Shown in pieces: positions 1 through 8,083 of a stretch of 64,000 bases of DNA; position 1 is the first letter of the stretch, and every line of letters starts with the position of its first letter. The stretch lies in assembly GCA_944383765.1 (NCBI GenBank), contig CALWQT010000007.1, positions 1 to 64,000 on the forward strand, written 5' to 3'. The notes beneath the pieces are model-generated. The model searched no databases. It saw only the letters and a list, made by a program, of their open reading frames with translations, and was not told where the DNA came from. Made by a program: the position numbers and the translations under genes. The DNA comes from an uncultured Lachnospiraceae bacterium. Its GTDB lineage: Bacteria > Bacillota > Clostridia > Lachnospirales > Lachnospiraceae.

Positions 1-2
1 TC

Positions 3-75
3 GGGGTCTTAGCTCAGCTGGGAGAGCATCTGCCTTACAAGCAGAGGGTCATAGGTTCGAGCCCTATAGGCCCCA
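3..75 (+). tRNA. tRNA-Val (UAC)
   Basis: Cloverleaf with a 7-bp acceptor (GGGGTCT with AGGCCCC), a D-arm beginning TAGCTCAG, anticodon loop CTTACAA reading UAC, and the T-arm GGTTCGAGCC. No CCA is encoded. It is the first of six tRNA genes that are only 7-60 bp apart, so they are probably one transcript; the promoter lies outside the window. Confidence 0.96.
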
Positions 76-98
76 TTATCTATATCAATATTGTGTAT

Positions 99-171
99 GC
101 CGATATGGCTCAATTGGCAGAGCAGCTGATTTGTAATCAGCAGGTTATCGGTTCGAGTCCGATTATCGGCT
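99..171 (+). tRNA. tRNA-Thr (UGU)
   Basis: Acceptor GCCGATA pairs with TATCGGC; the anticodon loop TTTGTAA gives UGU (Thr, ACN codons); T-arm GGTTCGAGTCC. No encoded CCA. Second gene of the tRNA cluster. Confidence 0.96.
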
Positions 172-188
172 TTGCCAGAAAAATATAT

Positions 189-270
189 GGGGGAATTCCC
201 GAGTGGCCAAAGGGGGCAGACTGTAAATCTGTTAGCTGTGCTTTCAGTGGTTCGAATCCACTTTCCCCCA
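189..270 (+). tRNA. tRNA-Tyr (GUA)
   Basis: Acceptor GGGGGAA pairs with TTCCCCC; the anticodon loop CTGTAAA gives GUA. At 82 nt with an extended variable arm it is a class II tRNA, as expected for bacterial tRNA-Tyr. Confidence 0.96.
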
Positions 271-329
271 CTCTCAATGAAAAGCTTATTGATTATTTTT
301 TCATTGTACATTATAATAGGTTATATTAA

Positions 330-403
<74 letters not shown>

Positions 404-410
404 TTTTCAT

Positions 411-483
<73 letters not shown>

Positions 484-504
484 TTACAATTTTAATAATT
501 GTAT

Positions 505-577
505 GGGATATTAGCTCAGTAGGTAGAGCACTTGACTTTTAATCAAGTTGTCCGGGGTTCGAATCCCCGATGTCTCA
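505..577 (+). tRNA. tRNA-Lys (UUU)
   Basis: Acceptor GGGATAT pairs with ATGTCTC through two G-U wobbles; the anticodon loop CTTTTAA gives UUU. It is the last gene of the tRNA cluster and is followed directly by a terminator. A second lysine tRNA (CUU) lies at 58786-58858. Confidence 0.95.
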
Positions 578-583
578 TGAATA

Positions 584-618
584 AAAAACTAGCAGCTTTA
601 AGGTTGCTAGTTTTTTTA
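584..618 (+). terminator. Terminator of the tRNA cluster
   Basis: Inverted repeat AACTAGCA / TTGCTAGTT around a 10-nt loop, followed by a run of T residues at 611-617. It ends the tRNA transcript and faces the convergent small gene at 645-878. Confidence 0.85.
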
Positions 619-644
619 TTATTGTGATTTGGTAAGATTCTAAA

Positions 645-878
645 TCAGTCTTCATCAAAATCTACAATGACATAAAATCCACGGGAATTTTCGCGGATTT
701 CTTTTACAATGCCGGTTTTGGATTTAATACGGTCTCTGGCAGCAAAACAACCGGACATGGCTACGGCTGGATCAATAATGTAACTGTAACTGCTGGTTCC
801 TTCTCTTTCTATGATATTGACGGTATCTCCTTCTGACACCAGACCAGGGCGCTCCATTTTGAATTCTACTGTTCGCAT
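645..878 (-). CDS. Conserved small protein of unknown function
   Basis: A 77-residue soluble protein I cannot assign to a named family. It is acidic at the C-terminus (ends DFDED), has no signal peptide or membrane segment, and alternates short predicted strands with Gly/Pro turns, which could suit a small beta-barrel; this is inference only. The start is supported by a GAAAGAAGG ribosome-binding site 7-8 nt upstream. It has its own near-perfect promoter at 914-941 and is transcribed divergently from the decarboxylase gene. The reading frame is clean and codon use is like its neighbours, so it is very likely a real gene. Confidence 0.75.
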   Translation of the reverse strand: MRTVEFKMERPGLVSEGDTVNIIEREGTSSYSYIIDPAVAMSGCFAARDRIKSKTGIVKEIRENSRGFYVIVDFDED

Positions 879-913
879 AAGTATTCCTTCTTTCCTGCTG
901 TTTTCATACTTTT

Positions 914-941
914 ATTATAATAGGCTGTCAGGGATTGTCAA
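914..941 (-). promoter_or_regulatory. Sigma-A promoter of the small unknown gene
   Basis: Read on the minus strand: -35 TTGACA (941-936), a 16-bp spacer, -10 TATAAT (919-914). Both hexamers are perfect matches. It diverges from the decarboxylase promoter at 952-981. Confidence 0.8.
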
Positions 942-951
942 TTGCAAGGAT

Positions 952-981
952 TTGACGTGGAAGTATGGGGTATGATAGAAT
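952..981 (+). promoter_or_regulatory. Probable promoter of the PLP decarboxylase gene
   Basis: -35 TTGACG (952-957), 18-bp spacer, -10 TAGAAT (976-981), 28 bp before the start codon. It is preceded by the divergent promoter at 914-941. Confidence 0.6.
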
Positions 982-1008
982 GAAAAGATAAAAGGAGGGG
1001 ATTACAGA

Positions 1009-2472
1009 ATGAAATCAGAGGAACGTTTAATAGAGCAGTTAAGACAATATAGTGATTCTGACTATTATCCCTTTCATATGCCTGGTCATAAAAGAAACAG
1101 AAATATGGGAGAAGAATATAAGGTTCCGTTTGATATAGATATTACGGAGATTCACGGATTTGATAATCTTCATCATCCGGAAGGGATTTTAAAAAAGTCT
1201 ATGGAGTGGGCAGCATCCGTTTATGGAGCAGATAAAACTTATTATCTGGTAAATGGAAGCAGCTGTGGTATTCTGGCTGCTATCTGCGGTACGACTCATT
1301 GCGGCGGAAATATTTTAATGAGCAGAAACTGTCATAAATCAGCTTATAATGGGGTTTTCCTCAATCATCTGAATGTAAGGTATGTTTATCCACAAGTAAT
1401 GGAAGAATTGGGGATACAGGGGGGAGTTTTGCCGGAAGATGTGGATAGAATATTGAGTCATAATCCTGACGTGGAGGCAGTTCTGATTGTATCACCCACA
1501 TATGATGGAGTGGTCTCTGATATAGAGAAGATTGCAGATATTGTGCATCAGTATGGAAAACCGTTGATTGTAGATGAGGCTCACGGGGCACATTTTTCTT
1601 TTGGGGAAGATTTCCCCAGATCGGCCATAGAGTTGGGGGCTGATATTGTCATCCAGAGTATCCATAAAACACTTCCATGTTTTACGCAGACTGCAGTTTT
1701 ACATTTGAAATCCGGCTATATAAATCAGGAAGAGATTGAACGGTATCTCAGGGTATTTCAGACCAGCAGTCCTTCCTATGTTTTTATGGCAGCCATTGAA
1801 AATTGCATCTTTCACATGAACCGGGAAGGCAGAAAAGAACTGGAGCAATTTTATGAATCACTTTCCAGAATGAGAGACAGATTAAAGAAAATGAAGCATC
1901 TTGAACTGGTAGATAAGGACCGGATTGGAGCATCAGGAGTTTTTGATCTTGATATTTCAAAAATTGTGATCAGCGTAACAGACACCTTGCTGACAGGGGC
2001 TGAACTGGATAAGATTCTGCGAAATCAGTATCATCTGGAATTGGAAATGTGCTGTGCGGATCACGTAGTGGCCATTACATCTTTGGGAGACCGGGAAGAA
2101 GGGCTGATCAGGCTGACGGAAGCTCTTTTAGAGATTGACAGCAGCTTATCCCATAAGGTGGAAGATGAAGAATTGGAAAGTGATCTGGAATGGAGCAGAA
2201 AGGTGACTACCAGACCGGAAGTGGAAATGACAATTTTTGAGGGTGTCATGGCGGAAAAAGAATCTGTGGAAATTGGAAAAAGTGTGGGGCAGATTGCTGG
2301 TGAATTTGTCTTTATCTATCCACCGGGAATTCCTGTGATAGCGCCAGGTGAAATGTTGCTTCCGTCCCTTGTGCATACGATTCAGCAATATCAGGAAATG
2401 GGACTGGCTGTCCAGGGATTAAAGGACAGGACAGGAAAAACAATTCAGGTGGTAAAGAGAAACAGGGAATAG
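1009..2472 (+). CDS. Orn/Lys/Arg decarboxylase family PLP enzyme
   Basis: A 487-residue fold-type I PLP enzyme of the SpeA/YaaO class, the short Gram-positive basic amino-acid decarboxylases. Visible motifs are PGHKRN near residue 25, the phosphate-binding VNGSSCG at 81-87, the cofactor aspartate in VDEAHGAHF at 188-196, and the Schiff-base lysine in SIHKT (K220). The C-terminal domain characteristic of the family follows from about residue 390. The likely reaction is decarboxylation of arginine, lysine or ornithine for polyamine synthesis; the substrate cannot be told from sequence. The ribosome-binding site AGGAGGGG precedes the ATG. It sits in the same position as yaaO in the Bacillus holB region, 3 bp before the kinase gene. 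Confidence 0.9.
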   Translation: MKSEERLIEQLRQYSDSDYYPFHMPGHKRNRNMGEEYKVPFDIDITEIHGFDNLHHPEGILKKSMEWAASVYGADKTYYLVNGSSCGILAAICGTTHCGGNILMSRNCHKSAYNGVFLNHLNVRYVYPQVMEELGIQGGVLPEDVDRILSHNPDVEAVLIVSPTYDGVVSDIEKIADIVHQYGKPLIVDEAHGAHFSFGEDFPRSAIELGADIVIQSIHKTLPCFTQTAVLHLKSGYINQEEIERYLRVFQTSSPSYVFMAAIENCIFHMNREGRKELEQFYESLSRMRDRLKKMKHLELVDKDRIGASGVFDLDISKIVISVTDTLLTGAELDKILRNQYHLELEMCCADHVVAITSLGDREEGLIRLTEALLEIDSSLSHKVEDEELESDLEWSRKVTTRPEVEMTIFEGVMAEKESVEIGKSVGQIAGEFVFIYPPGIPVIAPGEMLLPSLVHTIQQYQEMGLAVQGLKDRTGKTIQVVKRNRE

Positions 2473-2475
2473 ATT

Positions 2476-3060
2476 ATGAAAAAGATCATTTATGTAATGG
2501 GGAAAAGCGCATCTGGAAAAGATACGGTTTTTAAGAGGATACAGCAGGAGATTCCGGAATTAAGAACTGTGGTTCTATATACTACCAGACCCAGAAGAGA
2601 GGGAGAATCGGATGGGGTGGAGTATTATTTTACAACCGTTCCGGAATTAAAACAAAAGGAACAGGAAGGAAAGATCATAGAGTCCAGAACTTATGAGACT
2701 GTCTGCGGCCCCTGGACCTATGCAACGGTAGATGACGGTCAGTTTGACAGTAAGGAAGCAGCATATCTTATGATCGGAACTTTGGAGTCCTATTTAAAAA
2801 CAAAAGAATATTTTGGGGAAAATAAGATATTTCCTGTTTATGTGGAAGTAGAAGATGGTACCAGGCTTCTGAGAGCTATTCAGAGGGAACAGAAAGAGAA
2901 ATCTCCCAATTATGCAGAAGTCTGCAGAAGATTTCTGGCGGATGAACAGGATTTTGGAGAAGACAAGCTGAAGCAGTGCGGAATCAAAGTACGATATGAA
3001 AATGAAAATCTTGATGATTGCGTCAGACAGATTTTGTCAGATATCAGACAGAGCTTGTAG
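2476..3060 (+). CDS. Guanylate-kinase-like NMP kinase
   Basis: A 194-residue P-loop protein. The Walker A motif is GKSASGKDT (9-17), followed by the guanylate-kinase signature YTTRPRREGE with DGVEYYF, and an acidic/Arg-rich lid region near 125-150. The family transfers phosphate from ATP to GMP. The P-loop departs from the classical GPSGVGKGT, and the gene fills the slot where thymidylate kinase lies in the Bacillus holB cluster, so it may be a paralogue rather than the main Gmk. It is translated right after the decarboxylase gene (3-bp gap) and is probably in the same operon. Confidence 0.8.
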   Translation: MKKIIYVMGKSASGKDTVFKRIQQEIPELRTVVLYTTRPRREGESDGVEYYFTTVPELKQKEQEGKIIESRTYETVCGPWTYATVDDGQFDSKEAAYLMIGTLESYLKTKEYFGENKIFPVYVEVEDGTRLLRAIQREQKEKSPNYAEVCRRFLADEQDFGEDKLKQCGIKVRYENENLDDCVRQILSDIRQSL

Positions 3061-3080
3061 ATGTCAATCTTTTCGTTTTA

Positions 3081-3089
3081 TGGTATAAT
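3081..3089 (+). promoter_or_regulatory. Possible extended -10 promoter before holB
   Basis: TGGTATAAT is an extended -10 element with no convincing -35. It lies 43 bp before the holB start in an otherwise empty 72-bp gap, so holB-ricT-trmN6-rsmI may have its own promoter. Confidence 0.45.
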
Positions 3090-3132
3090 GAGAACGCTTG
3101 GAAACCTGGATTTATAAAGAAAGGAGATCATG

Positions 3133-4122
3133 ATGGCAGGATTTGATGATATTCTGGGACAGGATTCCATAAAAGAATATTTTCTCCACGCTGCGGAAAA
3201 TAATCATGTTTCTCATGCTTATATTTTAAGCGGTGAGGAGGGAATGGGAAAGATGGCTCTTGCCCAGGGGTTTGCCATGGTGTTATTGTGCGAAAAACAA
3301 AATGGAAAACCCTGCATGGAATGTCATGGATGTAAAATGGCTTTGGCCAAAAGCCATCCGGATCTTATTTATGTATCTCATGAAAAGCCGGCCAGTATTG
3401 GAGTGAATGATGTACGGGAGCAGATCCAGGATACGATTTCAGTAAAACCATACAGCAGTCCTTATAAAATATACATTATAGATGAAGCTGAAAAGATGAC
3501 GGTCCAGGCACAGAATGCTTTGCTAAAAACAATAGAAGAGCCGCCATCTTATGCGGTGATCATGCTTCTGACAGAGAATCAGGAGGCATTTCTGCCTACT
3601 ATTTTGTCCAGATGTGTACAGTTGAAATTAAAACCTGTGAAGGATTCTGATGCCAAAAGATACCTGACAGAGCATTTTCAGGTACCGGAGGAAAAAGCAG
3701 ATATTTATACAGCATTTGCGAGAGGAAATATTGGTAAGATGATAAAGCTAGCTACTTCTGAGAAGTTTCAGGATATGTATGACAGGATGGTATATCTGTT
3801 AAAACATATCAAGACCATGGATATTTCAGAACTTCTTGACTATATCAAAAAAATGAAAGAAGAGGATGTCGATATTTTTGACTGCCTGGATTTTATGCAG
3901 TTATGGTATCGTGATGTGGTCATGTATAAAGTGACCAGGGATATTAATCTGATGATTTTTAAGAATGAACATAATGCCATCAATGAAATATGTGAGAAGT
4001 CGGGATATGATGGGCTGGAATTGATCCTTCAATCCATAGACAAGGCAAAAGTAAGGTTAAATGCCAATGTGAATCAGGACCTCACCCTGGAATTGATGCT
4101 GCTGACAATGAAGGAGAATTGA
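3133..4122 (+). CDS. holB: DNA polymerase III delta-prime subunit
   Basis: Clamp-loader subunit of 329 residues that helps load the sliding clamp. Seen: a modified P-loop GEEGMGK (34-40) in the AAA+ domain, a four-cysteine zinc module (C53, C61, C64, C67), the conserved DEAEKMTVQAQNALLKTIEEP stretch split over about 118-138, and the SRC arginine-finger motif in ILSRC. An ATG at 3130 also exists, but AAGGAG at 3121-3126 is only 3 nt from it and 6 nt from 3133, which favours the second. Gene order holB-ricT-trmN6-rsmI is conserved across Firmicutes. It is followed by ricT after 3 bp. Confidence 0.93.
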   Translation: MAGFDDILGQDSIKEYFLHAAENNHVSHAYILSGEEGMGKMALAQGFAMVLLCEKQNGKPCMECHGCKMALAKSHPDLIYVSHEKPASIGVNDVREQIQDTISVKPYSSPYKIYIIDEAEKMTVQAQNALLKTIEEPPSYAVIMLLTENQEAFLPTILSRCVQLKLKPVKDSDAKRYLTEHFQVPEEKADIYTAFARGNIGKMIKLATSEKFQDMYDRMVYLLKHIKTMDISELLDYIKKMKEEDVDIFDCLDFMQLWYRDVVMYKVTRDINLMIFKNEHNAINEICEKSGYDGLELILQSIDKAKVRLNANVNQDLTLELMLLTMKEN

Positions 4123-4125
4123 TCG

Positions 4126-5031
4126 ATGATAAAAGTAATAGGAGTAAGGTTCCGCAATGCGGGCAAGATTTATTATTTTGATCCGGCAGATATGGATATT
4201 TCCACAGGTGATCATGTGATCGTAGAGACCACCCGTGGGATTGAATATGGATTTGTGGTTTTAGGTAACCGTGAGGTGGAGGATTCCAAGGTAATCCAGC
4301 CGCTGAAATCTGTTATCCGTATCGCAACTCCGGAAGACGAGGCAATTGAAGCCAATAATAAGAGAAAAGAAAAAGAAGCATTCCGGATCTGTCAGGAAAA
4401 AATAGCAAAACACGGGCTTCAGATGAAACTGATCGATGCAGAGTATACGTTTGATAATAATAAGGTTTTGTTTTATTTTACGGCAGATGGAAGAGTAGAT
4501 TTTCGTGAACTGGTCAAGGATCTGGCTTCTGTGTTTAAGACCAGAATTGAACTTCGGCAGGTTGGTGTCCGGGATGAGACGAAGATTATGGGCGGAATCG
4601 GTATCTGCGGACGGTCTTTGTGCTGTCATTCTTATTTGTCAGAGTTTATTCCCGTGTCCATTAAAATGGCGAAGGAACAGAACCTGTCCCTGAATCCTAC
4701 CAAGATTTCCGGCGTATGCGGCAGATTGATGTGCTGCCTGAAAAACGAGGAAGAGACTTATGAATATCTGAACAGCAAGCTGCCGGGAGTGGGAGATTAT
4801 GTGACCACTGATGACGGGCTGAAAGGTGAAGTGCACAGTGTCAATGTGCTGAGACAGCTGGTGAAGGTAGTGGTGACAGTCAATAAAGACGATAAAGAAA
4901 TCAGAGAATATCGGGTAGACCAGCTTCGCTTTAAACCCCGCAGGAAAAAAGAAAAAATCAAAGTAAGCGATAAAGAATTAAAGGAACTGGAAGATCTGGA
5001 GAAAAAGGAAGGAAAATCGAAACTGTCATGA
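4126..5031 (+). CDS. ricT: RicT / YaaT, PSP1-domain protein
   Basis: A 301-residue PSP1 C-terminal-domain protein. In Bacillus, RicT acts with RicA and RicF as an Fe-S complex that supports RNase Y-dependent mRNA maturation and sporulation phosphorelay activity. Six cysteines fall in two paired clusters, GICGRSLCC (C161, C166, C167) and GVCGRLMCC (C198, C203, C204), which is the expected cluster-binding pattern. The C-terminus is a charged Lys/Glu tail. Partners RicA and RicF are not in this window. It is coupled to the next gene by a 4-nt ATGA overlap. Confidence 0.92.
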   Translation: MIKVIGVRFRNAGKIYYFDPADMDISTGDHVIVETTRGIEYGFVVLGNREVEDSKVIQPLKSVIRIATPEDEAIEANNKRKEKEAFRICQEKIAKHGLQMKLIDAEYTFDNNKVLFYFTADGRVDFRELVKDLASVFKTRIELRQVGVRDETKIMGGIGICGRSLCCHSYLSEFIPVSIKMAKEQNLSLNPTKISGVCGRLMCCLKNEEETYEYLNSKLPGVGDYVTTDDGLKGEVHSVNVLRQLVKVVVTVNKDDKEIREYRVDQLRFKPRRKKEKIKVSDKELKELEDLEKKEGKSKLS

Positions 5032-5765
5032 CCGTAGAATTGAAAGAGAATGAAAGGATAGATGATCTTCAGAGAAACGGATATCGGATCATTCAGAAAA
5101 CGGACGGGTTTTGTTTTGGTATGGACGCTGTGCTCCTGTCTGGATTTGCTGTGGTAAAAGCGGGAGAAAAAGTACTGGATCTGGGAACTGGGACGGGGAT
5201 CATTCCTATTCTCCTGGAGGCAAAAACAGAAGGAGAGCATTTCTCAGCTCTGGAAATTCAGGAAGAAGTAGCCGATATGGCCAGAAGAAGCGTACTTCTG
5301 AATGGTCTGGAGCATAAGATTTCCATTGTAAATGGTGATATAAAAGAAGCCAGCCGTATATTCGGAGGGGCTTCTTTTGATGTGGTGACTTCCAATCCTC
5401 CTTATATGACAGATACCCATGGTTTGAAGAATCCCCATTTGCCAAAAGCCATTGCACGGCACGAAGTTATGTGCACATTGGACGATGTATGCCGGGAAGC
5501 TGCAAAAGTATTAAAACCGGGAGGAAGATTTTATATGGTACACAGGCCTCACCGCCTGGCTGAAATCGTGAGAACTCTTTCCAAGTACCGCCTGGAACCT
5601 AAACGGTTGAAAATGGTGCATCCGTTCTCAGATAAAGAAGCCAATATGGTGCTGATCGAATCCGTTCGGGGCGGAGGGATTTTCCTGAAAGTGGAATCTC
5701 CTGTTATCGTTTATGAGAAACCTGGAGTTTATACAGATGAAATTTATCAGGTATATGGGTATTGA
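5028..5765 (+). CDS. trmN6: tRNA1(Val) adenine-N6 methyltransferase-like
   Basis: A 245-residue Rossmann-fold SAM methyltransferase of the TrmN6/YabB family, which methylates A37 in tRNA1(Val) in E. coli. The SAM-binding loop is DLGTGTGIIP (51-60) and the amino-methyltransferase catalytic motif is NPPY (123-126). Its start overlaps the ricT stop, and its stop region overlaps a potential TTG start of rsmI, so translation is probably coupled. Position and length match yabB of the Bacillus cluster. Target RNA is inferred from the family only. Confidence 0.87.
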   Translation: MTVELKENERIDDLQRNGYRIIQKTDGFCFGMDAVLLSGFAVVKAGEKVLDLGTGTGIIPILLEAKTEGEHFSALEIQEEVADMARRSVLLNGLEHKISIVNGDIKEASRIFGGASFDVVTSNPPYMTDTHGLKNPHLPKAIARHEVMCTLDDVCREAAKVLKPGGRFYMVHRPHRLAEIVRTLSKYRLEPKRLKMVHPFSDKEANMVLIESVRGGGIFLKVESPVIVYEKPGVYTDEIYQVYGY

Positions 5766-5788
5766 ATGAGAAAGGATATGGAAAACAG

Positions 5789-6652
5789 ATGGAAGAGAGC
5801 AGGCCGAAAAGTGGAAAATTATATCTCTGTGCAACTCCCATAGGAAATCTGGAGGACATTACTTACAGAGTTTTGAAAACATTGCAGGAAGTAGATCTGA
5901 TCGCAGCGGAGGATACCCGTCATAGCATTAAGCTGTTGAACCATTTTCAGATAAAAACTCCTATGACCAGTTATCATGAATATAATAAGGTAGATAAAGC
6001 CAGATATCTGGTGGAACAGATGCAGAAAGGAATCAACATTGCACTCATTACAGATGCAGGTACGCCAGGAATCTCTGATCCCGGTGAAGAACTGGTCCGG
6101 CAATGTTATGAGGCTGGTGTACCGGTTACTTCTCTGCCGGGACCGGCTGCCTGCATTACGGCTCTTACCATGTCTGGGCTCTCTACCAGAAGATTTTGCT
6201 TTGAAGCCTTCCTGCCTTCTGAAAAAGGTGATAAAAAAGAGAGAAGCCGGATATTGGAAGAACTGAAACAGGAGACAAGGACCATTGTAGTCTATGAAGC
6301 GCCTCATCATCTGGTCAGGACACTGGAAGATCTGGAAAAAGTTCTGGGGAACAGGAAGATTACGATCTGCCGTGAATTAACGAAAAAGTATGAAACTGCA
6401 TGGCAGACTACGTTTCGGGAGGCTCTTTTTCAATATGAAAAAGAAGAACCGAAAGGTGAGTGTGTGATCGTGATCGAAGGGAAAAATCCCCAGGAGATCA
6501 GACAGGAAGAGGTGATGGCCTGGAAGAATATGTCCCTGGAAGACCATATGGAACTTTATCTCAGCCAGGGAATGGACCGAAAGGAAGCCATGAAACGGGT
6601 GGCAAAAGACAGAGGGGTCAGTAAACGGGATATTTATCAGGAATTGTTATGA
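5789..6652 (+). CDS. rsmI: 16S rRNA C1402 2'-O-methyltransferase
   Basis: RsmI, 287 residues from the ATG at 5789, with the TP_methylase fold. Seen: YLCATPIGNLEDITYR at the N-terminus, AAEDTRHS, LITDAGTPGISDPG and LPGPAACITAL, which together are diagnostic of the family. A TTG at 5762 would add nine residues and overlap the trmN6 stop; I prefer 5789 because family members begin shortly before the YLxATPIGN motif and an AAAGGA lies upstream, though with a long 13-nt spacing. It is the last gene of the holB operon. Confidence 0.92.
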   Translation: MEESRPKSGKLYLCATPIGNLEDITYRVLKTLQEVDLIAAEDTRHSIKLLNHFQIKTPMTSYHEYNKVDKARYLVEQMQKGINIALITDAGTPGISDPGEELVRQCYEAGVPVTSLPGPAACITALTMSGLSTRRFCFEAFLPSEKGDKKERSRILEELKQETRTIVVYEAPHHLVRTLEDLEKVLGNRKITICRELTKKYETAWQTTFREALFQYEKEEPKGECVIVIEGKNPQEIRQEEVMAWKNMSLEDHMELYLSQGMDRKEAMKRVAKDRGVSKRDIYQELL

Positions 6653-6684
6653 TGGAAAAATGCAGAAGATCAGATTTTGTCGAA

Positions 6685-6711
6685 AAATTATTTTGAATAT
6701 CAAAATAATTT
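6685..6711 (+). promoter_or_regulatory. FabT-type operator, perfect inverted repeat
   Basis: Two perfect 12-bp arms, AAATTATTTTGA (6685-6696) and TCAAAATAATTT (6700-6711), around the 3-nt centre ATA. The core TTTTGAATATCAAAA matches the known FabT-type operator of streptococcal and lactococcal fab operons (TTTGAnnATCAAA-like). It abuts the -35 box at 6714. Confidence 0.75.
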
Positions 6712-6713
6712 GC

Positions 6714-6742
6714 TTGACAAACAGGAACCTATCTACTATGAT
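6714..6742 (+). promoter_or_regulatory. Promoter of the fatty-acid synthesis operon
   Basis: -35 TTGACA (6714-6719), 17-bp spacer, -10 TATGAT (6737-6742). It is flanked by the operator at 6685-6711 and by a partial copy at 6745-6755, so a repressor bound there would block RNA polymerase. Confidence 0.85.
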
Positions 6743-6744
6743 GA

Positions 6745-6755
6745 TTTTGAATATC
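6745..6755 (+). promoter_or_regulatory. Second, partial FabT-type half site
   Basis: TTTTGAATATC repeats the left part of the operator at 6691-6701, but the right arm is degenerate (GGG instead of AAA). It covers the expected transcription start just after the -10 box. Confidence 0.55.
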
Positions 6756-6790
6756 GGGCAATGAAATAAATCGCATACAGGGAAAATAAT

Positions 6791-7753
6791 ATGACAGTTA
6801 AAATATTGGGAACCGGTTCCTATGTACCGGACAAAGTGGTTACGAATGAAGATCTGGCCCAGATTGTAGATACCAGTGATGAATGGATCAGCAGCAGGAC
6901 CGGAATCAAAGAAAGAAGGATATCGGAAGGGGAAGGAACCAGCCAGCTTGCCATAAAGGCGGCAGAAGCAGCTCTTCTTCAGTCTGGAGTCAGGGCGGAG
7001 GAAATTGATATTATTATCTTAGGTACTTCCACACCGGATAAATGTTTTCCCAATGGAGCCTGTGAGGTACAGGGAGCCATTGGTGCAGTCAATGCGGTGG
7101 CATATGATATCAGCGCAGCGTGTTCCGGATTTATTTACGCACTGAATACGGTTTACGCCTTTTTTGAATCAGGAATTTATAAAAAGGCTCTTGTGATCGG
7201 CTGTGATGTGCTGAGCAAACTGGTAGATTGGGAAGACAGAGGCACCTGCGTTCTGTTCGGAGACGGAGCGGGAGCAGCGGTGGTAGAAGCAGAAGAAGGG
7301 GATGGATTCCATATGCTTATGGGCTCTGATGGAAAAAAGAGCGCAGCCATGGAATGTATATCCAGAACCTGCGGTAATTTTATTACAGGCAAGCGTCCGG
7401 AAATTGGTTATATGACTATGGACGGACAGGAAATATTCAAATTTGCAGTGAAAAAAGTTCCGGAATGTGTGGAACAGCTGCTTCAGGAAAGCAGTGTGGA
7501 TAAAGAGGATGTTCAGGCATTTATTCTGCATCAGGCAAATTATCGCATTGTGGAATCCATTGCAAAGAGAATGAAACTGCCGATTGAGCGTTTTCCTATG
7601 AATATTGAAAAATATGGAAATACTTCCGGCGGAACTATACCGATTCTTCTTGATGAACTGAACCGGGAAGGAAAATTTCAAAAAGGAGACCGGATTGTTC
7701 TGGCCGGTTTTGGAGCAGGACTTACCTGGGGGGCGGCTTTGCTCCAATGGTAA
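6791..7753 (+). CDS. fabH: 3-oxoacyl-ACP synthase III
   Basis: Beta-ketoacyl-ACP synthase III, 320 residues, condenses acetyl-CoA (or branched primers) with malonyl-ACP to start fatty-acid synthesis. The catalytic triad is visible: Cys111 in ISAACSGF, His247 in ILHQAN and Asn277 in EKYGNTSGG. It is the first gene of the fab operon, 48 bp after the -10 box, behind a modest AGGGA ribosome-binding site. A 96-bp gap follows before acpP. Confidence 0.96.
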   Translation: MTVKILGTGSYVPDKVVTNEDLAQIVDTSDEWISSRTGIKERRISEGEGTSQLAIKAAEAALLQSGVRAEEIDIIILGTSTPDKCFPNGACEVQGAIGAVNAVAYDISAACSGFIYALNTVYAFFESGIYKKALVIGCDVLSKLVDWEDRGTCVLFGDGAGAAVVEAEEGDGFHMLMGSDGKKSAAMECISRTCGNFITGKRPEIGYMTMDGQEIFKFAVKKVPECVEQLLQESSVDKEDVQAFILHQANYRIVESIAKRMKLPIERFPMNIEKYGNTSGGTIPILLDELNREGKFQKGDRIVLAGFGAGLTWGAALLQW

Positions 7754-7804
7754 CAGTTTTCCATGATTGATAAAAAATGCTGGTAAAACGGTGAAGCCGT
7801 TTGC

Positions 7805-7810
7805 TATAAT
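7805..7810 (+). promoter_or_regulatory. Possible internal promoter before acpP
   Basis: TATAAT at 7805-7810 lies 39 bp before acpP. The matching -35 is weak (TGGTAA, 18-bp spacer) and the spacer contains a small hairpin (AAACGG / CCGTTT). It may boost acyl carrier protein, which is needed in high amounts. Confidence 0.35.
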
Positions 7811-7849
7811 AAAGAATTGAAAAAATAAACCATAAAGGAGATTGAAACT

Positions 7850-8083
7850 ATGTTAGAGAAAATGAAAGAAATGATCGCAGACCAGTTAGGAGTAGACGCT
7901 GAGACTGTTACAGAGGCTTCTTCTTTTAAGGAAGATCTGGGAGCAGATTCCTTGGACCTGTTTGAGCTGGTAATGGCTTTGGAAGATGAGTATTCTGTAG
8001 AGATTCCGGCTGAAGAACTGGAGAAGCTGACAACTGTTGGCGCAGTTATGGATTATTTAAAAGCAAAGGGTGTTGAGGAATAA
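7850..8083 (+). CDS. acpP: Acyl carrier protein
   Basis: A 77-residue acidic helical protein that carries acyl chains through fatty-acid synthesis on a 4'-phosphopantetheine arm. The attachment serine is S34 in [16 protein letters not shown] lies 8 nt before the ATG. Its TAA stop shares a base with the fabK ATG (TAATG), so the two are translationally coupled. Confidence 0.96.
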   Translation: MLEKMKEMIADQLGVDAETVTEASSFKEDLGADSLDLFELVMALEDEYSVEIPAEELEKLTTVGAVMDYLKAKGVEE

